The position numbers and the translations under genes were made by a program. A stretch of DNA of 64,000 nucleotides from Durusdinium trenchii (taxonomy: Eukaryota > Sar > Dinophyceae > Suessiales > Symbiodiniaceae), in assembly GCA_963970005.1 (NCBI GenBank), contig CAXAMN010003558.1:80553-144552 (forward strand). The letters run 5' to 3'. The notes under the pieces were generated by a model. It saw only the letters and a list, made by a program, of their open reading frames with translations. It did no database searches and was not told the origin of the DNA. Positions 54,528-63,960 of the stretch are shown piece after piece. The number at the start of each line of letters is the position of its first letter. Position 1 is the stretch's first letter.

Positions 54528-55555
54528 TTGGGAGCCAGGAAAATCTCATCAGGGAGTTCGTCCTGCTGTTTGCGAAGAAAGGCTGCTCTGTGTGAGGGTT
54601 CATCGAAGTCCCAACCAGTCTCATATCCAAAAACTTCAACTTTGCAGCCCAACGTTTCTGCAATTGCTGACACTCTGGAGGCGCCAGCATAGACCTCCCA
54701 AATCAACCGTGGTCGGGGTGGAGCATGAAGTTCCGAAGTAACCATGGCTTGAAGTTGGCGCTCTGTGTGGTTGAGCGCATGGCCAATGCGCTTCCAGTCT
54801 TTCAGCACGACCTTCCGGCTCCCCTCTGCCACTGGCGTCTGACCGGCGTCCTGAGAGACCCCCTCCTGACTCTTGTAGGTCTTGAAATCCACGGTGAAGG
54901 GCTCAACATCCTCGTGGAGGGCGGAATCTGCCAGGACAAGGTCGAACGCCGGTGGCCGAGTGAGCATGTCAGGTTGGAAGTCGGCTGTGAGAGGCAACAA
55001 GTATTCCCCATGTCGACCAATGGTGATGTCCTGCCAGGGAGAGTCTTCCCACATCAACAGCTTCTTTTGGAAGTTGAGCGTCAAACCAAGAGCCTCAAGG
55101 ATAGGGCGGCCCATCAACATAGGCGTCTCACCTGGGATGACGAATCCAGTGACATAGCCATAGTTGTGGTTGAAAAACACAGGCAACCTAGCTTTCCAAT
55201 GACAACTCACGCCATGGTCTCCACCAAAATGAAAAACACGCTTGATGGAAGTCATCTGAATGTCATCGACTGGATACTGCAGCTCTTGAAGGTGTTGGAT
55301 GTAGCGCTCAAACGGTCCGGTGCCCATCAGAAAGGCGCTTGCACCAGGGTCAATCATGGTGCAGTCAACACGCTGTCGACCTTGGAGATCCTCAAAAATC
55401 ACATGACCATGTTCATCTATGGGGGTGGTGTTTGCGGCCATGCCTTCCGTGTGCTGTCGCTTGGCTGGTGAGTTGACCACAGAAGGACCGGAACTCGTCG
55501 AGGTGCCCTTCTTTGGACAGTTGGCGGCCATGTGGCCGGATGCGCCGCAGCGCAA
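54191..55555 (-). CDS. CCHC knuckle, aspartic protease and first half of methyltransferase-like domain
   Basis: Starts in the zinc knuckle (CLRCGASGHMAANC, C-x2-C-x4-H-x4-C). The protease has its active Asp at residue 69 in MIDPGASAF, a DPGA variant of DS/TGA, and the second signature GETPMLMGRPILEALGL at about 142-158. Residues 284-346 begin a Rossmann-like region: WEVYAGASRVSAIAETLG resembles methyltransferase motif I, GYETGWDF the acidic segment after it, and LAPKC the catalytic PC motif IV. The frame is valid to about 54518 only. Placing such a domain between protease and integrase is not part of the basic copia plan. Whether it still binds AdoMet is unknown. Confidence 0.82.
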   Translation of the reverse strand: MRCGASGHMAANCPKKGTSTSSGPSVVNSPAKRQHTEGMAANTTPIDEHGHVIFEDLQGRQRVDCTMIDPGASAFLMGTGPFERYIQHLQELQYPVDDIQMTSIKRVFHFGGDHGVSCHWKARLPVFFNHNYGYVTGFVIPGETPMLMGRPILEALGLTLNFQKKLLMWEDSPWQDITIGRHGEYLLPLTADFQPDMLTRPPAFDLVLADSALHEDVEPFTVDFKTYKSQEGVSQDAGQTPVAEGSRKVVLKDWKRIGHALNHTERQLQAMVTSELHAPPRPRLIWEVYAGASRVSAIAETLGCKVEVFGYETGWDFDEPSHRAAFLRKQQDELPDEIFLAPKCSLGARCKLWQPTRPSEKKSCKKNANGIMMYIFVLSGRFTADRSLVLAMPIWNNPKRPCLGTPRHFRTCQAIMWFFINVPTVPVARTLTTVGSLFSNLQPFAPQRELWHNR

Positions 55556-56634
55556 ACACTGGATGGCTGCGAATGAACGAGCCTTGGGATCTGGAGCCTT
55601 CCCTCCAGGTCGAGAGGGATACTTGATGGTGCTGGAGCGGCCCTTTTTGCCGCCTTTCCCTTGTGGGGGCGCTGTGGAGAACTGGGATTCGAAGACGGGT
55701 TGGTGTCATCTTGCAAGGCAACTATGGGCAAGTAGCCTCGACTCAACTTCAAATCTGAAAACCTCTTTCTGGCATCCAGGTAGCTGGCGTAGGCTGAGTC
55801 AAATTCATCGATGTCCCAGGGGCCATCAGAGGTGGCGACAAGACCTTCTTCTTCATCCTCATGCTCATTGTCGTACTGGTAGTAACCGGCCTCTTGATCG
55901 AAGCCGAAGTCATCATCCTGCCAGGATTCGATGGTCGGAGCCTCATAGTCATCTTCCCAGCCGTGGTCTTCTTGGTAGAAGGCTTCATCGAGATCATCCC
56001 AGCCTTCTTCAGCCACAAAGGCTTTGTGCCCCTTACCTCGTCCGAAGGGACGACGTTCAGGGACCACGGCTGCTTTGTGATCCTGGCCAAGAAACAAGTA
56101 CAAGGCTTCTTGGACCTTGTTTCTCTTGAGGCCGGGTGCATGAGTGAGCACAAGTTGTCGCTGCTCCCTGGTCACATTGGCCTTTTTGAGAAGAAACCAG
56201 CCCTGCACAGTTGTCGGCAACTTCACGCCGTGAGCTTGAAGGCGTCGAAGTTTCTCATCAAACTCTGTGCAGAACTGCAGAAGTGTGGAGCCAGGTTTGC
56301 GCAGGTTGTGGGTGAAGAAGTTCTCAAAATCCTGTGGCATTTGAACTCTGTCGTCACAGGCGAATGCCTTATCCAGCATGCCCATCAACTCATCGAAGGC
56401 TCCCTCCTTTTCGATCTTCTTGAGATCGTAGTCTTCAACGACTTTCCATGCAGCACCCTGCAAGCTTCCGATGAGATTGAGCAGGCTCTCACCGGATCTT
56501 TTCTGGAGGGTCATCTTGTGGTGGTATATTGCTATTCTCTTCCTCCATTCTCTGTAGGACTGTGGCTGGCCGTCAAACTGTGGGATAAAGCTATCCCTCA
56601 GGCTGGTGGTGTCTAAGGTCGTGGTGCCAGCCAT
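55417..56634 (-). CDS. gag: Copia Gag (capsid/nucleocapsid)
   Basis: The ATG at 56634 lies about 85 bases inside the 5' LTR. Residues 1-190 fit copia capsid sequence: FIPQFDGQPQSYREWRKRIA, the Leu-rich LLNLIGSLQGAAW, and FDEKLRRLQAHGVKLP. Residues 205-275 are very acidic (DDYEAPTIESWQDDDFGFDQ). About residue 310 onward (below 55700) the frame departs from the true path: the basic stretch and zinc knuckle continue in the next frame. Gag would assemble the particle and package RNA. The -1 step sits at the gag-pro boundary, where programmed shifting is conceivable, but I see no clear slippery heptamer. Confidence 0.85.
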   Translation of the reverse strand: MAGTTTLDTTSLRDSFIPQFDGQPQSYREWRKRIAIYHHKMTLQKRSGESLLNLIGSLQGAAWKVVEDYDLKKIEKEGAFDELMGMLDKAFACDDRVQMPQDFENFFTHNLRKPGSTLLQFCTEFDEKLRRLQAHGVKLPTTVQGWFLLKKANVTREQRQLVLTHAPGLKRNKVQEALYLFLGQDHKAAVVPERRPFGRGKGHKAFVAEEGWDDLDEAFYQEDHGWEDDYEAPTIESWQDDDFGFDQEAGYYQYDNEHEDEEEGLVATSDGPWDIDEFDSAYASYLDARKRFSDLKLSRGYLPIVALQDDTNPSSNPSSPQRPHKGKAAKRAAPAPSSIPLDLEGRLQIPRLVHSQPSSVCAAAHPATWPPTVQRRAPRRVPVLLWSTHQPSDSTRKAWPQTPPP

Positions 56635-56719
56635 GGGTGCTGGAGCAGTCGTGTCTGTGGAGTGGTGTTCAGTGAGGTGTTGTTGCTGGTGTGTGTATGT
56701 TCAGTTGTTGTTGTGCAAG

Positions 56720-56887
56720 TAGCAGGTTCTGTGGACACGCGAAGTTCCCCAGAAACAAAAGGAGCGGACGAAGTCTCCTTTTTCGCGGCCGATGCTGAGC
56801 TCTCGAGTACCCGCCCTCTGGCGGATGAAAGGATTCGGAAAACACAAGTTGACAGCTGAACCTAAAGTACATGGAGTGTACTTTACA
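56720..56887 (-). repeat. 5' LTR of the copia element
   Basis: 168 bp matching 48800-48967 at 165 positions. On the sense strand it starts TGTAAAGTACACTCC. If the LTR really ends at TG on the + strand, its inner edge is 56706 and its last 14 bases differ from the 3' LTR. The following sense-strand bases (ACTGAACATACAC) show no match to the usual initiator-tRNA primer site. Confidence 0.9.
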
Positions 56888-56892
56888 ATAGT
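56888..56892. other. Target-site duplication, right copy (ATAGT)
   Basis: Exact match to 48781-48785, directly after the LTR's terminal CA. Confidence 0.7.
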
Positions 56893-57479
56893 AATAATCA
56901 GGATCCAAACAAATGGCCCCAAAAGCCATAGATCTCTCTTGAGCGATTCGAGAACTCGTTTATATATTTAAAGGGTCAGGATACCAACTGTCAACGACAA
57001 AGTTCAACCAGCGAGAAGGAAAACAAAAGAAACGATCACGGTGTAACAAGGGCACACATGCAATAAACAAAGTCTACGCCTGTCAGTGGCATTGGTGTTG
57101 AGAAAGTACCGAAGCTGAACATCTCAGCAGGTTGACTGCGCATGCATTTTTGAAGAACTGGGCGAGAGATCCGCGTGGAGAGAATAACTGTCTTGCGGCT
57201 TTAAACGGAACAAGCCAAGGCGGCAGCGGACAATTTGTGTGTCGCATAGCAAAGCTTTAGCCGGCAAAAAGAAGCAGGTGCATAGTAGAAACAGTAGAAA
57301 CAGCACTTTGTGCATCTCCCACTAAACTTCCTTGGACATGCCACCTTTAATACAGCATCCACAACCAAGAACATTTTTTTGGAAGGCAGGACGAATACCC
57401 GCTTTTGTGAATGCACGATAATGCACGCTTGATGACCTTGGCCGCAGAAAGCACGCGTGGTTTTCAGTCTTCTGGGCAG

Positions 57480-57787
57480 GTTTTGTCGAATGAGGAGACT
57501 GCGGTCCGTGCAACAGGAAACTTTGTCCCCATCAGAAGCATTGACCGCATTGACCTTCTCAAACCGTTTTTGCACTCCGCCCAGCCCGAGTCACCCGCAG
57601 TCACGTCCTCTGAGTTTTTCCTTCCTGACATCTCCTCACTCGAGGAAGGACGGTTTGGACCTCAGTCGAGGCCGATCACCAACAAAGACATCGCTGAGAT
57701 GAAGGCCATGATGCGACCGCCACTCGCCGGCCTGGGATGCCTCCTCTTCAGTGCAAAGGGCAGCCGGAGTCAGCGGGTTTTCTGCAG
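57480..57787 (+). CDS. Uncharacterised 102-codon exon
   Basis: Bounded by TGGGCAG (acceptor) and TCTGCAG|GTGTTG (donor), with the frame open throughout. Reads ETAVRATGNFVPIRSIDRID, SAQPESPAVTSSEFFLPDIS and PITNKDIAEMKAMMRPPLAG. Ser/Pro-rich with a short helical stretch. The opposite strand is also open. It lies 0.6 kb after the retroelement, on the host-gene strand. Family unknown. Confidence 0.42.
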
Positions 57788-58110
57788 GTGTTGTGGAAAT
57801 TCTCACGAATTTGGTCATGTTTCCCCGTTTTTTTGGTACTTTCCTGAGTGAACTCATTCGCCTATTCTCAGAGGCGGTGAAAGTTGAGCTGGGGTTTAGG
57901 AGGGTCTTCTCGTTCTGTTCACATCATCAGCCCCAATGCTGTTCAGTTTAGTTAGCTGGGGAAAACTTGTATTTTTAGGCTAATACATGCCAATTTTTTT
58001 GTGGTTCCTGTCAGGAATTATCAACGATCAAGGTTTAATGTGTTTATAATATGTAATATATATATATATAAAGAGAAGTATCGAGAAGGATAAATCCTTT
58101 TTTCCAAACC

Positions 58111-58260
58111 ATGATGACACCGTCCCCGTCTCACCTCAGCTTCGAAACGGGCGAACCGTCCTCCCAGGCCTCCCATCTGCGTGGACGTGCTGTGCGTGGT
58201 CCCTCGACCGACCTCGACCTCGCCCGACGTCAGTCGGAACACGGACAGAGCGAAGCATGA
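58111..58260 (+). CDS. Short uncharacterised frame, 49 codons
   Basis: MMTPSPSHLSFETGEPSSQA opens the frame and DLDLARRQSEHGQSEA ends it at a stop at 58258. GC-rich and polar, with protein-like composition. It could be a complete microprotein or a last exon; the sequence cannot decide. Confidence 0.35.
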   Translation: MMTPSPSHLSFETGEPSSQASHLRGRAVRGPSTDLDLARRQSEHGQSEA

Positions 58261-58763
58261 GCAAAGCATGGGCTGGGAAACATGGGCCCTGTCAAGTCAC
58301 ATCAGTCACATGAAGTTAACTATGTTAACTGCTTGCTCCAGAGTCGACCCATGACCTCCAGAATTGGTGATTAAATTGTTGATCAGTTGCCCACGGCTCG
58401 AAAAACAATCATAACATGGACGTGATGACGAACTCGGAGTTGAGGTGATGCACCTCCTTGGCTTCAAAAGGCGCGGGAACGACTACCAGGCCAAATGGAA
58501 GGATTGCCACTCAACTTGAGGGCGCTCCATCCTCGGAGCAGAGGGCGCTCCGCCGCACCTGAACGCCCGGAAAGGAACGTTTTTCGAAACGGAGGTTGGG
58601 AAGGCCAGAAGTTCTTCAACATGAAGAAATAAGCTTGCAGCAAAGAGTAATTGTGGTGCTTGCAGTAAATAGACAGACAGTTTGTGTGGAGAATCTCGTT
58701 CGCTCCACGGTGAAGTGAAGCTTCTGCGCAGATTTGTCATGATTTGTCGAAAAGGAACACACA

Positions 58764-59036
58764 ATGTGTTGGTTGGTCCTCTTCCTTCGAAGGTGTTGCT
58801 TGGCGGCGTTCGGAGACGGTACGAAGGCACGGTATCGATTCTGCAAGAATGTGGCAACATCGGTCTCTGTGAGGTCGGAAGATGATGGCCAATGCGAGCC
58901 ACTTCCGGACTTCGCTGACGGACTGGCCGAACGATGTTCGGAACGTTCCAGAGAAACAGGTGCGGGGCTGGGATTGGAGAAGATTGACAGGTTTGTGTTC
59001 TTTTCGTGGGAGGCTGTTTCTTTTTGTTGCTTGTGA
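58764..59036 (+). CDS. Exon-like region open in several frames
   Basis: One + frame reads RSEDDGQCEPLPDFADGLAE and another MANASHFRTSLTDWPNDVRN, ending at AAACAG|GTGCGG. A long - strand frame (58483-59076) also spans it. The + strand is preferred because a strong donor is present and neighbours are +. Frame unresolved. Confidence 0.3.
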   Translation: MCWLVLFLRRCCLAAFGDGTKARYRFCKNVATSVSVRSEDDGQCEPLPDFADGLAERCSERSRETGAGLGLEKIDRFVFFSWEAVSFCCL

Positions 59037-59206
59037 CCAAAGGCTTTTGGAGAGTCCCCCATTGAGACAAGCTCATATATTATCGCAGTGACTCCATTGA
59101 CTCCATGTTTAGGAAACCTCATGAAACCTCTGAAGTATCTCAAAAGAAATCAAAAGCCCATTGCAGCACATGATTGCATATCATGACACATCACATCATC
59201 TGGCAG

Positions 59207-59366
59207 TGGGTCAACCCACACCGCTGGGGAGCCCCACGTCTTCACATCTCGAAGCACCGGCCGGATGGCGCCCGCCGAGGTGAGAGAAGCGCAAAAGGTC
59301 ATTGATGAGGTCGGTGAATTGTACAATCGAGCCGTGGCGAATGGCGAACCGAACGGACGTCCATGA
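59207..59366 (+). CDS. Uncharacterised exon with possible start and stop
   Basis: Open frame HVFTSRSTGRMAPAEVREAQ then KVIDEVGELYNRAVANGEPN and a stop at 59364. A strong donor-like GCCGAG|GTGAGA lies inside, so the real exon could end there. An ATG at 59265 may be a start. No family recognised. Confidence 0.33.
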
Positions 59367-59769
59367 CCATGGTCGTCAATGGTCAGGCATGATTCGTTAT
59401 GGTCCTTGTTTCGATTCCGTTGAAACTATGACACCATTTGTGACTGCGAACGAACAATTCGAGCACTGTCCTTCCAAACTCGAAATCTTCAGGTTCCACC
59501 AGTGACACGGTGACACAGGACGCATCCAGTATCAACGAGAATTTGGTTGTACATCTTGCATCTCTCGTCTCACTTCCACGTCCCGTTCCAAGTTCCAATG
59601 TGGAAGAAGTGAACCACAGGATACCATCCAGAACCCATCGGATCCCATCCAAACCTCCCAGGAGAGCACTTCATGAAGATGTCGGACGCTGGGCTGTTAG
59701 ACGAACGCGTCGGACGCAGGTGACTGATGACCGTAGGTGACCGAAGGCTTTCACCGGAGGTTCACTCGG

Positions 59770-61780
59770 TTCACGGACGGGGTTCCCCGTGTCTTGGCCA
59801 AGTCATACGACCAGGGCAGCTCATCAAGAGCTAGATCAGGTCAGCTAGATCAGGTCTGATGCTTTGGATAGAACTCTTGCAACTTGTGGACACGAAATGC
59901 ACGTACGGAATCATTTGTCATCATTTGTCCATCTTGACGATTCCTTGCTATTCCTTCTAACTCCTTGATATGGAAGTGTCATGGTCTGGTGTCCCTAAAA
60001 ATCCTAATATCAGCCCTTTACAATCCTCTACAGGATGTTGTCTTCATGTTCTACAATATTTAATTAGTGTTTCACAGGCAGCTTTCAGGCAAAATTGAGG
60101 TTGATGCAGCCAACGTAGAAAACACCGACTTTGGAAGCGGTCCAACTTGCACCGCAACTAGGGTGTATCCCACTGCCAGTAACTGTCGTAAAAGATGATC
60201 ACACCCTCACAATTTGGGGCAAAGGTTTGCAGCCTAACCACCATCATCCACTGGGCCCTGGTAACTTAGGAATAAACTTGGATAAACCCAGACGTTAACT
60301 GTTTTCGCAACGGTGTTTTATTGCGTCACCAGAGCTTTAAATCCGCTCCCGGACTAGACTTAACCATATATCCGGGCGGTTCGTCCAGTTGGTGAACCCA
60401 TAGCACCAGCATCTGAGATTGCCTGTGTATATTTCTGCGATTGGACTCTCAGCGACCTTTGCTTGCATTTCAGTGATGAAAACCACGACCTTTGCCGATG
60501 GTGTGAGCATGACACGCACACACACACACACACATGGACTCAATAACAGCCCGTATAGTAGTTTGGAAAATTGATCCTTGCCTTTATATAAGTTTGTTCA
60601 GGATGTCCAAGAGTGCACCATGAGTCATTGAGTAAGACTTACCAAGCAAGGCGACTGGAGCGTTGCTTGTAGGGTGTTGATCCTACGAAGCGGTGCTTGG
60701 TGGCCAACATTTCCAACGTTGGAGTTTCCAAGGCCTTGAAACTGTATCGTGCAGTGCATTCGACAGGAGCTACTGGCGACATGAGTATTGCCGAGTCAGC
60801 TTCTCTTTCAAGCATAGAACTGGGATCATCCAGAGTGCCATTGCATGCGTTTTTTGGTAGAAAGGTGAACAAATAAATGTATAAATTTATGGTATATATA
60901 CTGTATACATATATATATATAGGGGTCCACTGAGTCCACAGCAAGATGGCACAAGTGAAAGTATAGCAAACAGCCAAGTCAACCACCCGAAACGGGAGTC
61001 ATCCGGGAGTGGAACATTGCACACAAGGAGGAATGATACCACCCAATTGAAACAGGAAGAGCATCACGGGAACAGATGGCACATGCGCAAAGGTTTCTGC
61101 AATGGCGCGGGGAGGTTCATATATTTAGCCAGAGCAGCACAAAGGGCACAAAGGTCGGTGAAGAGGGGCCCAGATTGGAGTATGCAAGAAGCATTTGAAG
61201 ATGCCCTTTCTTGGTCGTGGAAACAGTCATGAATTTGTAAAGCATGGTCAACCGAGATGGGAAGTGGAGAATATGCACGTGTTTGCAGCATTCGAGGTTT
61301 TCGAGGTTTGCAGTGTGCAGGATCGTTTTGACTCATATGCCATGTTCTGGCCCAGGGCTAGATGTGCAATTTTTAAAGTGGGCTCCTATATACTATACAC
61401 AATATTGAGCTCAAGGAAACTACTCACTTCGTACTCCCTTCGTGAAGCCTTGTTTCCAAGCATCATGCTGCCCCTTTGCTATGCGCTAGACCTTCAAGCT
61501 TCTTGAGAAAGAACAAGTGAGGCTTCAAGTCCATACAGAACCATCAGAAACCTTTAATTCACTCAATTCCAGGGCAGAAGTAAAAGTATAGTGAAGCAAG
61601 GGTTTTAGACTCAGAAGTGAAGTTTCTTAATATTTAGACTATTTCAGACCATCCCTGTTTGGACCATCCACGACCGTCTGCAGGACAGGTCACCTCCCTC
61701 CGCCTCGATGGCCCTGAGACCCGCCACGCGGTAGCACCAGATAACAGGGGTCCGCTGCGTCGGCATGGCTGATCATTAGG
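59770..61780. other. Stretch without a recognised gene
   Basis: Contains an AC microsatellite (60518-60534) and a TA run (60907-60920). No convincing exon found. Confidence 0.4.
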
Positions 61781-61877
61781 CGGTTGTGGTTGGCACGGCC
61801 TCCAAAAAATATTGTCATATGACATACTTGAGATATGAATATTTCAAAAAGAGATACAATGTTTTTTTGCGGAATTT

Positions 61878-62361
61878 GTGTTGTTCCTGGTGTTCCCTTC
61901 TTTGTTTGTTCACCGTTGCTTTACCATCACCACTCATCCTCCGGTGGAGGTGGTTCTTTCGCACTCCGCATCCACCAGACCCAAACGTGTCGCAGCGGGA
62001 GGGGAGTTTCTGGGTTCGTCGCCGGCGACGCGCCGGTTCGGCGCCAACCCAAACGATTGGATCGCTGATCGCTGGTGAAGATCACACGTAGGAGATCCAT
62101 CTATTCGAACACCGTCCGTGCGCTCTTCCTTGTTCTGTGACTGCTTGTGAGCAGTTGATGCCAGTTGTCCAACGATTAGATCGTTTGGCTGCAGGTCCTC
62201 CTCTCAACATCTACTTGGAGGAAGGCCATCTGTGTGTGAGAGAGAGTTATGTGCCTTTGATTTGGATGCGGCACAGAAAGAACACATTGATCATGAGAGA
62301 AGTGGAAATGTTCAACATCGCAACATCGCATGCTGCTGAAGGATTGCAGTCGTATGGATGA
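61878..62361 (+). CDS. Two exon-like frames, unknown gene
   Basis: 61940-62078 reads VEVVLSHSASTRPKRVAAGG and then RFGANPNDWIADRW with a stop. 62137-62361 reads CEQLMPVVQRLDRLAAGPPL then YLEEGHLCVRESYVPLIWMR. Both look coding; joining them is not possible from the sequence alone. Confidence 0.32.
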
Positions 62362-62740
62362 AAACGCCCCAGTGAATTGTTTGTGTCGAGAAAACGCGGA
62401 TTCATCCAGCGTCGAAACCGTCGCCGAAACCGGGTTGGGTCCGATGTTCGGTCTGTCCAGCTGGAGAACAGAAAAACACCGAAGAGCTGAAAATCGAACG
62501 CAAGGAATACACACGACATTCTGCCAGGTACCACGGCTGGATGGTCGCTGTGATTTTCGGGTCGCCGGATCGTCTTGTGAAGATGGAAACAGAGACGCAC
62601 AGGGTCCGTTGGGAGGCGACAGTCGACAGTCCTCGAATCGCCGTCGAATAAGAAGTAATAAGAGTCGTTTGACTGGACTTGAACATTGTGGGATCGGCAG
62701 GTGCCTCTTCCTTGTTGATCTCCTTGGTAGTGGACTTTGA
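62330..62740 (+). CDS. Uncharacterised open frame, 136 codons
   Basis: Reads RMDENAPVNCLCRENADSSS and ETGLGPMFGLSSWRTEKHRR, ending with a Ser/Arg-rich segment. The opposite strand is also open. No family recognised. Confidence 0.28.
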   Translation: MLLKDCSRMDENAPVNCLCRENADSSSVETVAETGLGPMFGLSSWRTEKHRRAENRTQGIHTTFCQVPRLDGRCDFRVAGSSCEDGNRDAQGPLGGDSRQSSNRRRIRSNKSRLTGLEHCGIGRCLFLVDLLGSGL

Positions 62741-63011
62741 GACGGTCTTTGCTTATGCGAAGAGTTCCTCGGACAGAAACTTGGAAGCCTTGTTAAGTGA
62801 TGTTAAGTGTACTCATGTTTGGGGGTACTGTTGGAAGAAGCTATTCTCCACCACCTATATATGTTATATATATATTTATGCAAATCTCACAAGACTACAG
62901 TGTGGCGGCATGAGTTGCTGGCATTTCTTCTACAAACCAATCCAATCTCCATTGACAGCTGTGCCCACAAAACAAACACGGTGATCCATCCCCAGCGCCC
63001 CACGCCTCCAG

Positions 63012-63057
63012 GTTATGATGCCAAAAAGGTCCTTGAAGCCTTAGAGGCGTTCAAGGC
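63012..63057 (+). CDS. Short exon candidate
   Basis: After CCTCCAG, the frame GYDAKKVLEALEAFKA forms a clear amphipathic helix and ends at AAG|GCG|GTGACA. Typical small dinoflagellate exon; the gene is unknown. Confidence 0.35.
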
Positions 63058-63960
63058 GGTGACACTGATTTTTGGTGCGCGTGAGTCAGCTGCCACACAT
63101 GATGGTTCCCAAAGTTGCTTGGCAATCTCTCGCACTCGTAAATTGATGCACATGGAACGAGATAAATGCTCGTTCTTGAGGACTCCAACGATTGGCCTCA
63201 TGATAAGACCAAGACCCGCCGCCCCTGTCCCACCCTCCCTGGATTTGGTTTGTGTGTGTGCAGTTTGCCAAAGGGTCAGTGGGTTTTCGGTGTATTCCAT
63301 TTTGAGCTATACCGGCTACACCCAAATTATGTTCACTGAAGCCAAACACACTCGACTGGTTTTCATCCTGTACACATAGCCCCAACGAAGAGCTCTTCGC
63401 CTGAGTTTGTGCCATGGGAGCTTGGTTGAGCATCTAACCAAGCCTGCCATGTTCATCCATGTTCCATGGTGTTCCTTGAGGTTGTACCTATTCAGCATCG
63501 CAGCAGTAGAACATCTGGCGTTTTGTTTGGTTATTTGTTTGCTGTGTTGTTCAAATGACCTGCACCACCTCTGGAGGTGATTGCCCCCAAATGCACGGAG
63601 AGGTGTGTGCCAGCGCTCTGCAAATGCCTTCGTTCAGATGATCAGGAACGAAGCCTGGCAGACGAGAAGTTCCTGAAACACTTGCTACGAACCTTACGAG
63701 CCCGTAAAGCACTTTCCCAGAGTTCCTGGGAATCATATGTAGTATCCTTTGACTGTTTTTGAAAGGGACGTGTTGACGTGTTCTTCCATACTTGATTGAC
63801 CATGTGAATGTCATATGATACGCCTGATGCTGGTGCCAGAATTTCGATCCACCGGCCGAAAAAGCGGTACGAAAACATGCCTCGTTTGGTGGATCGGGTG
63901 ATGACTTAAAATTTATACATTGTTTCTAGTCATCACCCGATAATGTTTCTACTTTATTGT

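Larger units (their letters stand above)
48786..56887 (-). mobile_element. Ty1/copia LTR retrotransposon with methyltransferase-like and membrane-tail additions
   Basis: The element is 8.1 kb and reads right to left. Order: LTR, Gag, protease, methyltransferase-like domain, integrase, RT, RNase H, membrane tail, extra frame, LTR. Integrase before RT is diagnostic of copia. The LTRs differ at 3 of 168 compared bases and a 5-bp duplication flanks the element, so insertion looks recent. The coding part is cut by four frame changes near 55700, 54518, 53921 and 53065. Each is a -1 step, as from single-base losses. The downstream pol frame is intact for 1157 codons. It could still supply or use proteins in trans, but as sequenced it cannot make one Gag-Pol polyprotein without frameshifting. 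Confidence 0.93.

Noticed and set aside
54725-56616. Three + strand frames of 236-251 codons across gag-pro
   Set aside because: Antisense shadows of the retroelement's coding strand. No start context or domain support.
58483-59143. Two overlapping - strand frames of 175-197 codons
   Set aside because: Opposite to + strand exon-like sequence with a good donor. Composition is equivocal and no family signature is seen, so not annotated separately.
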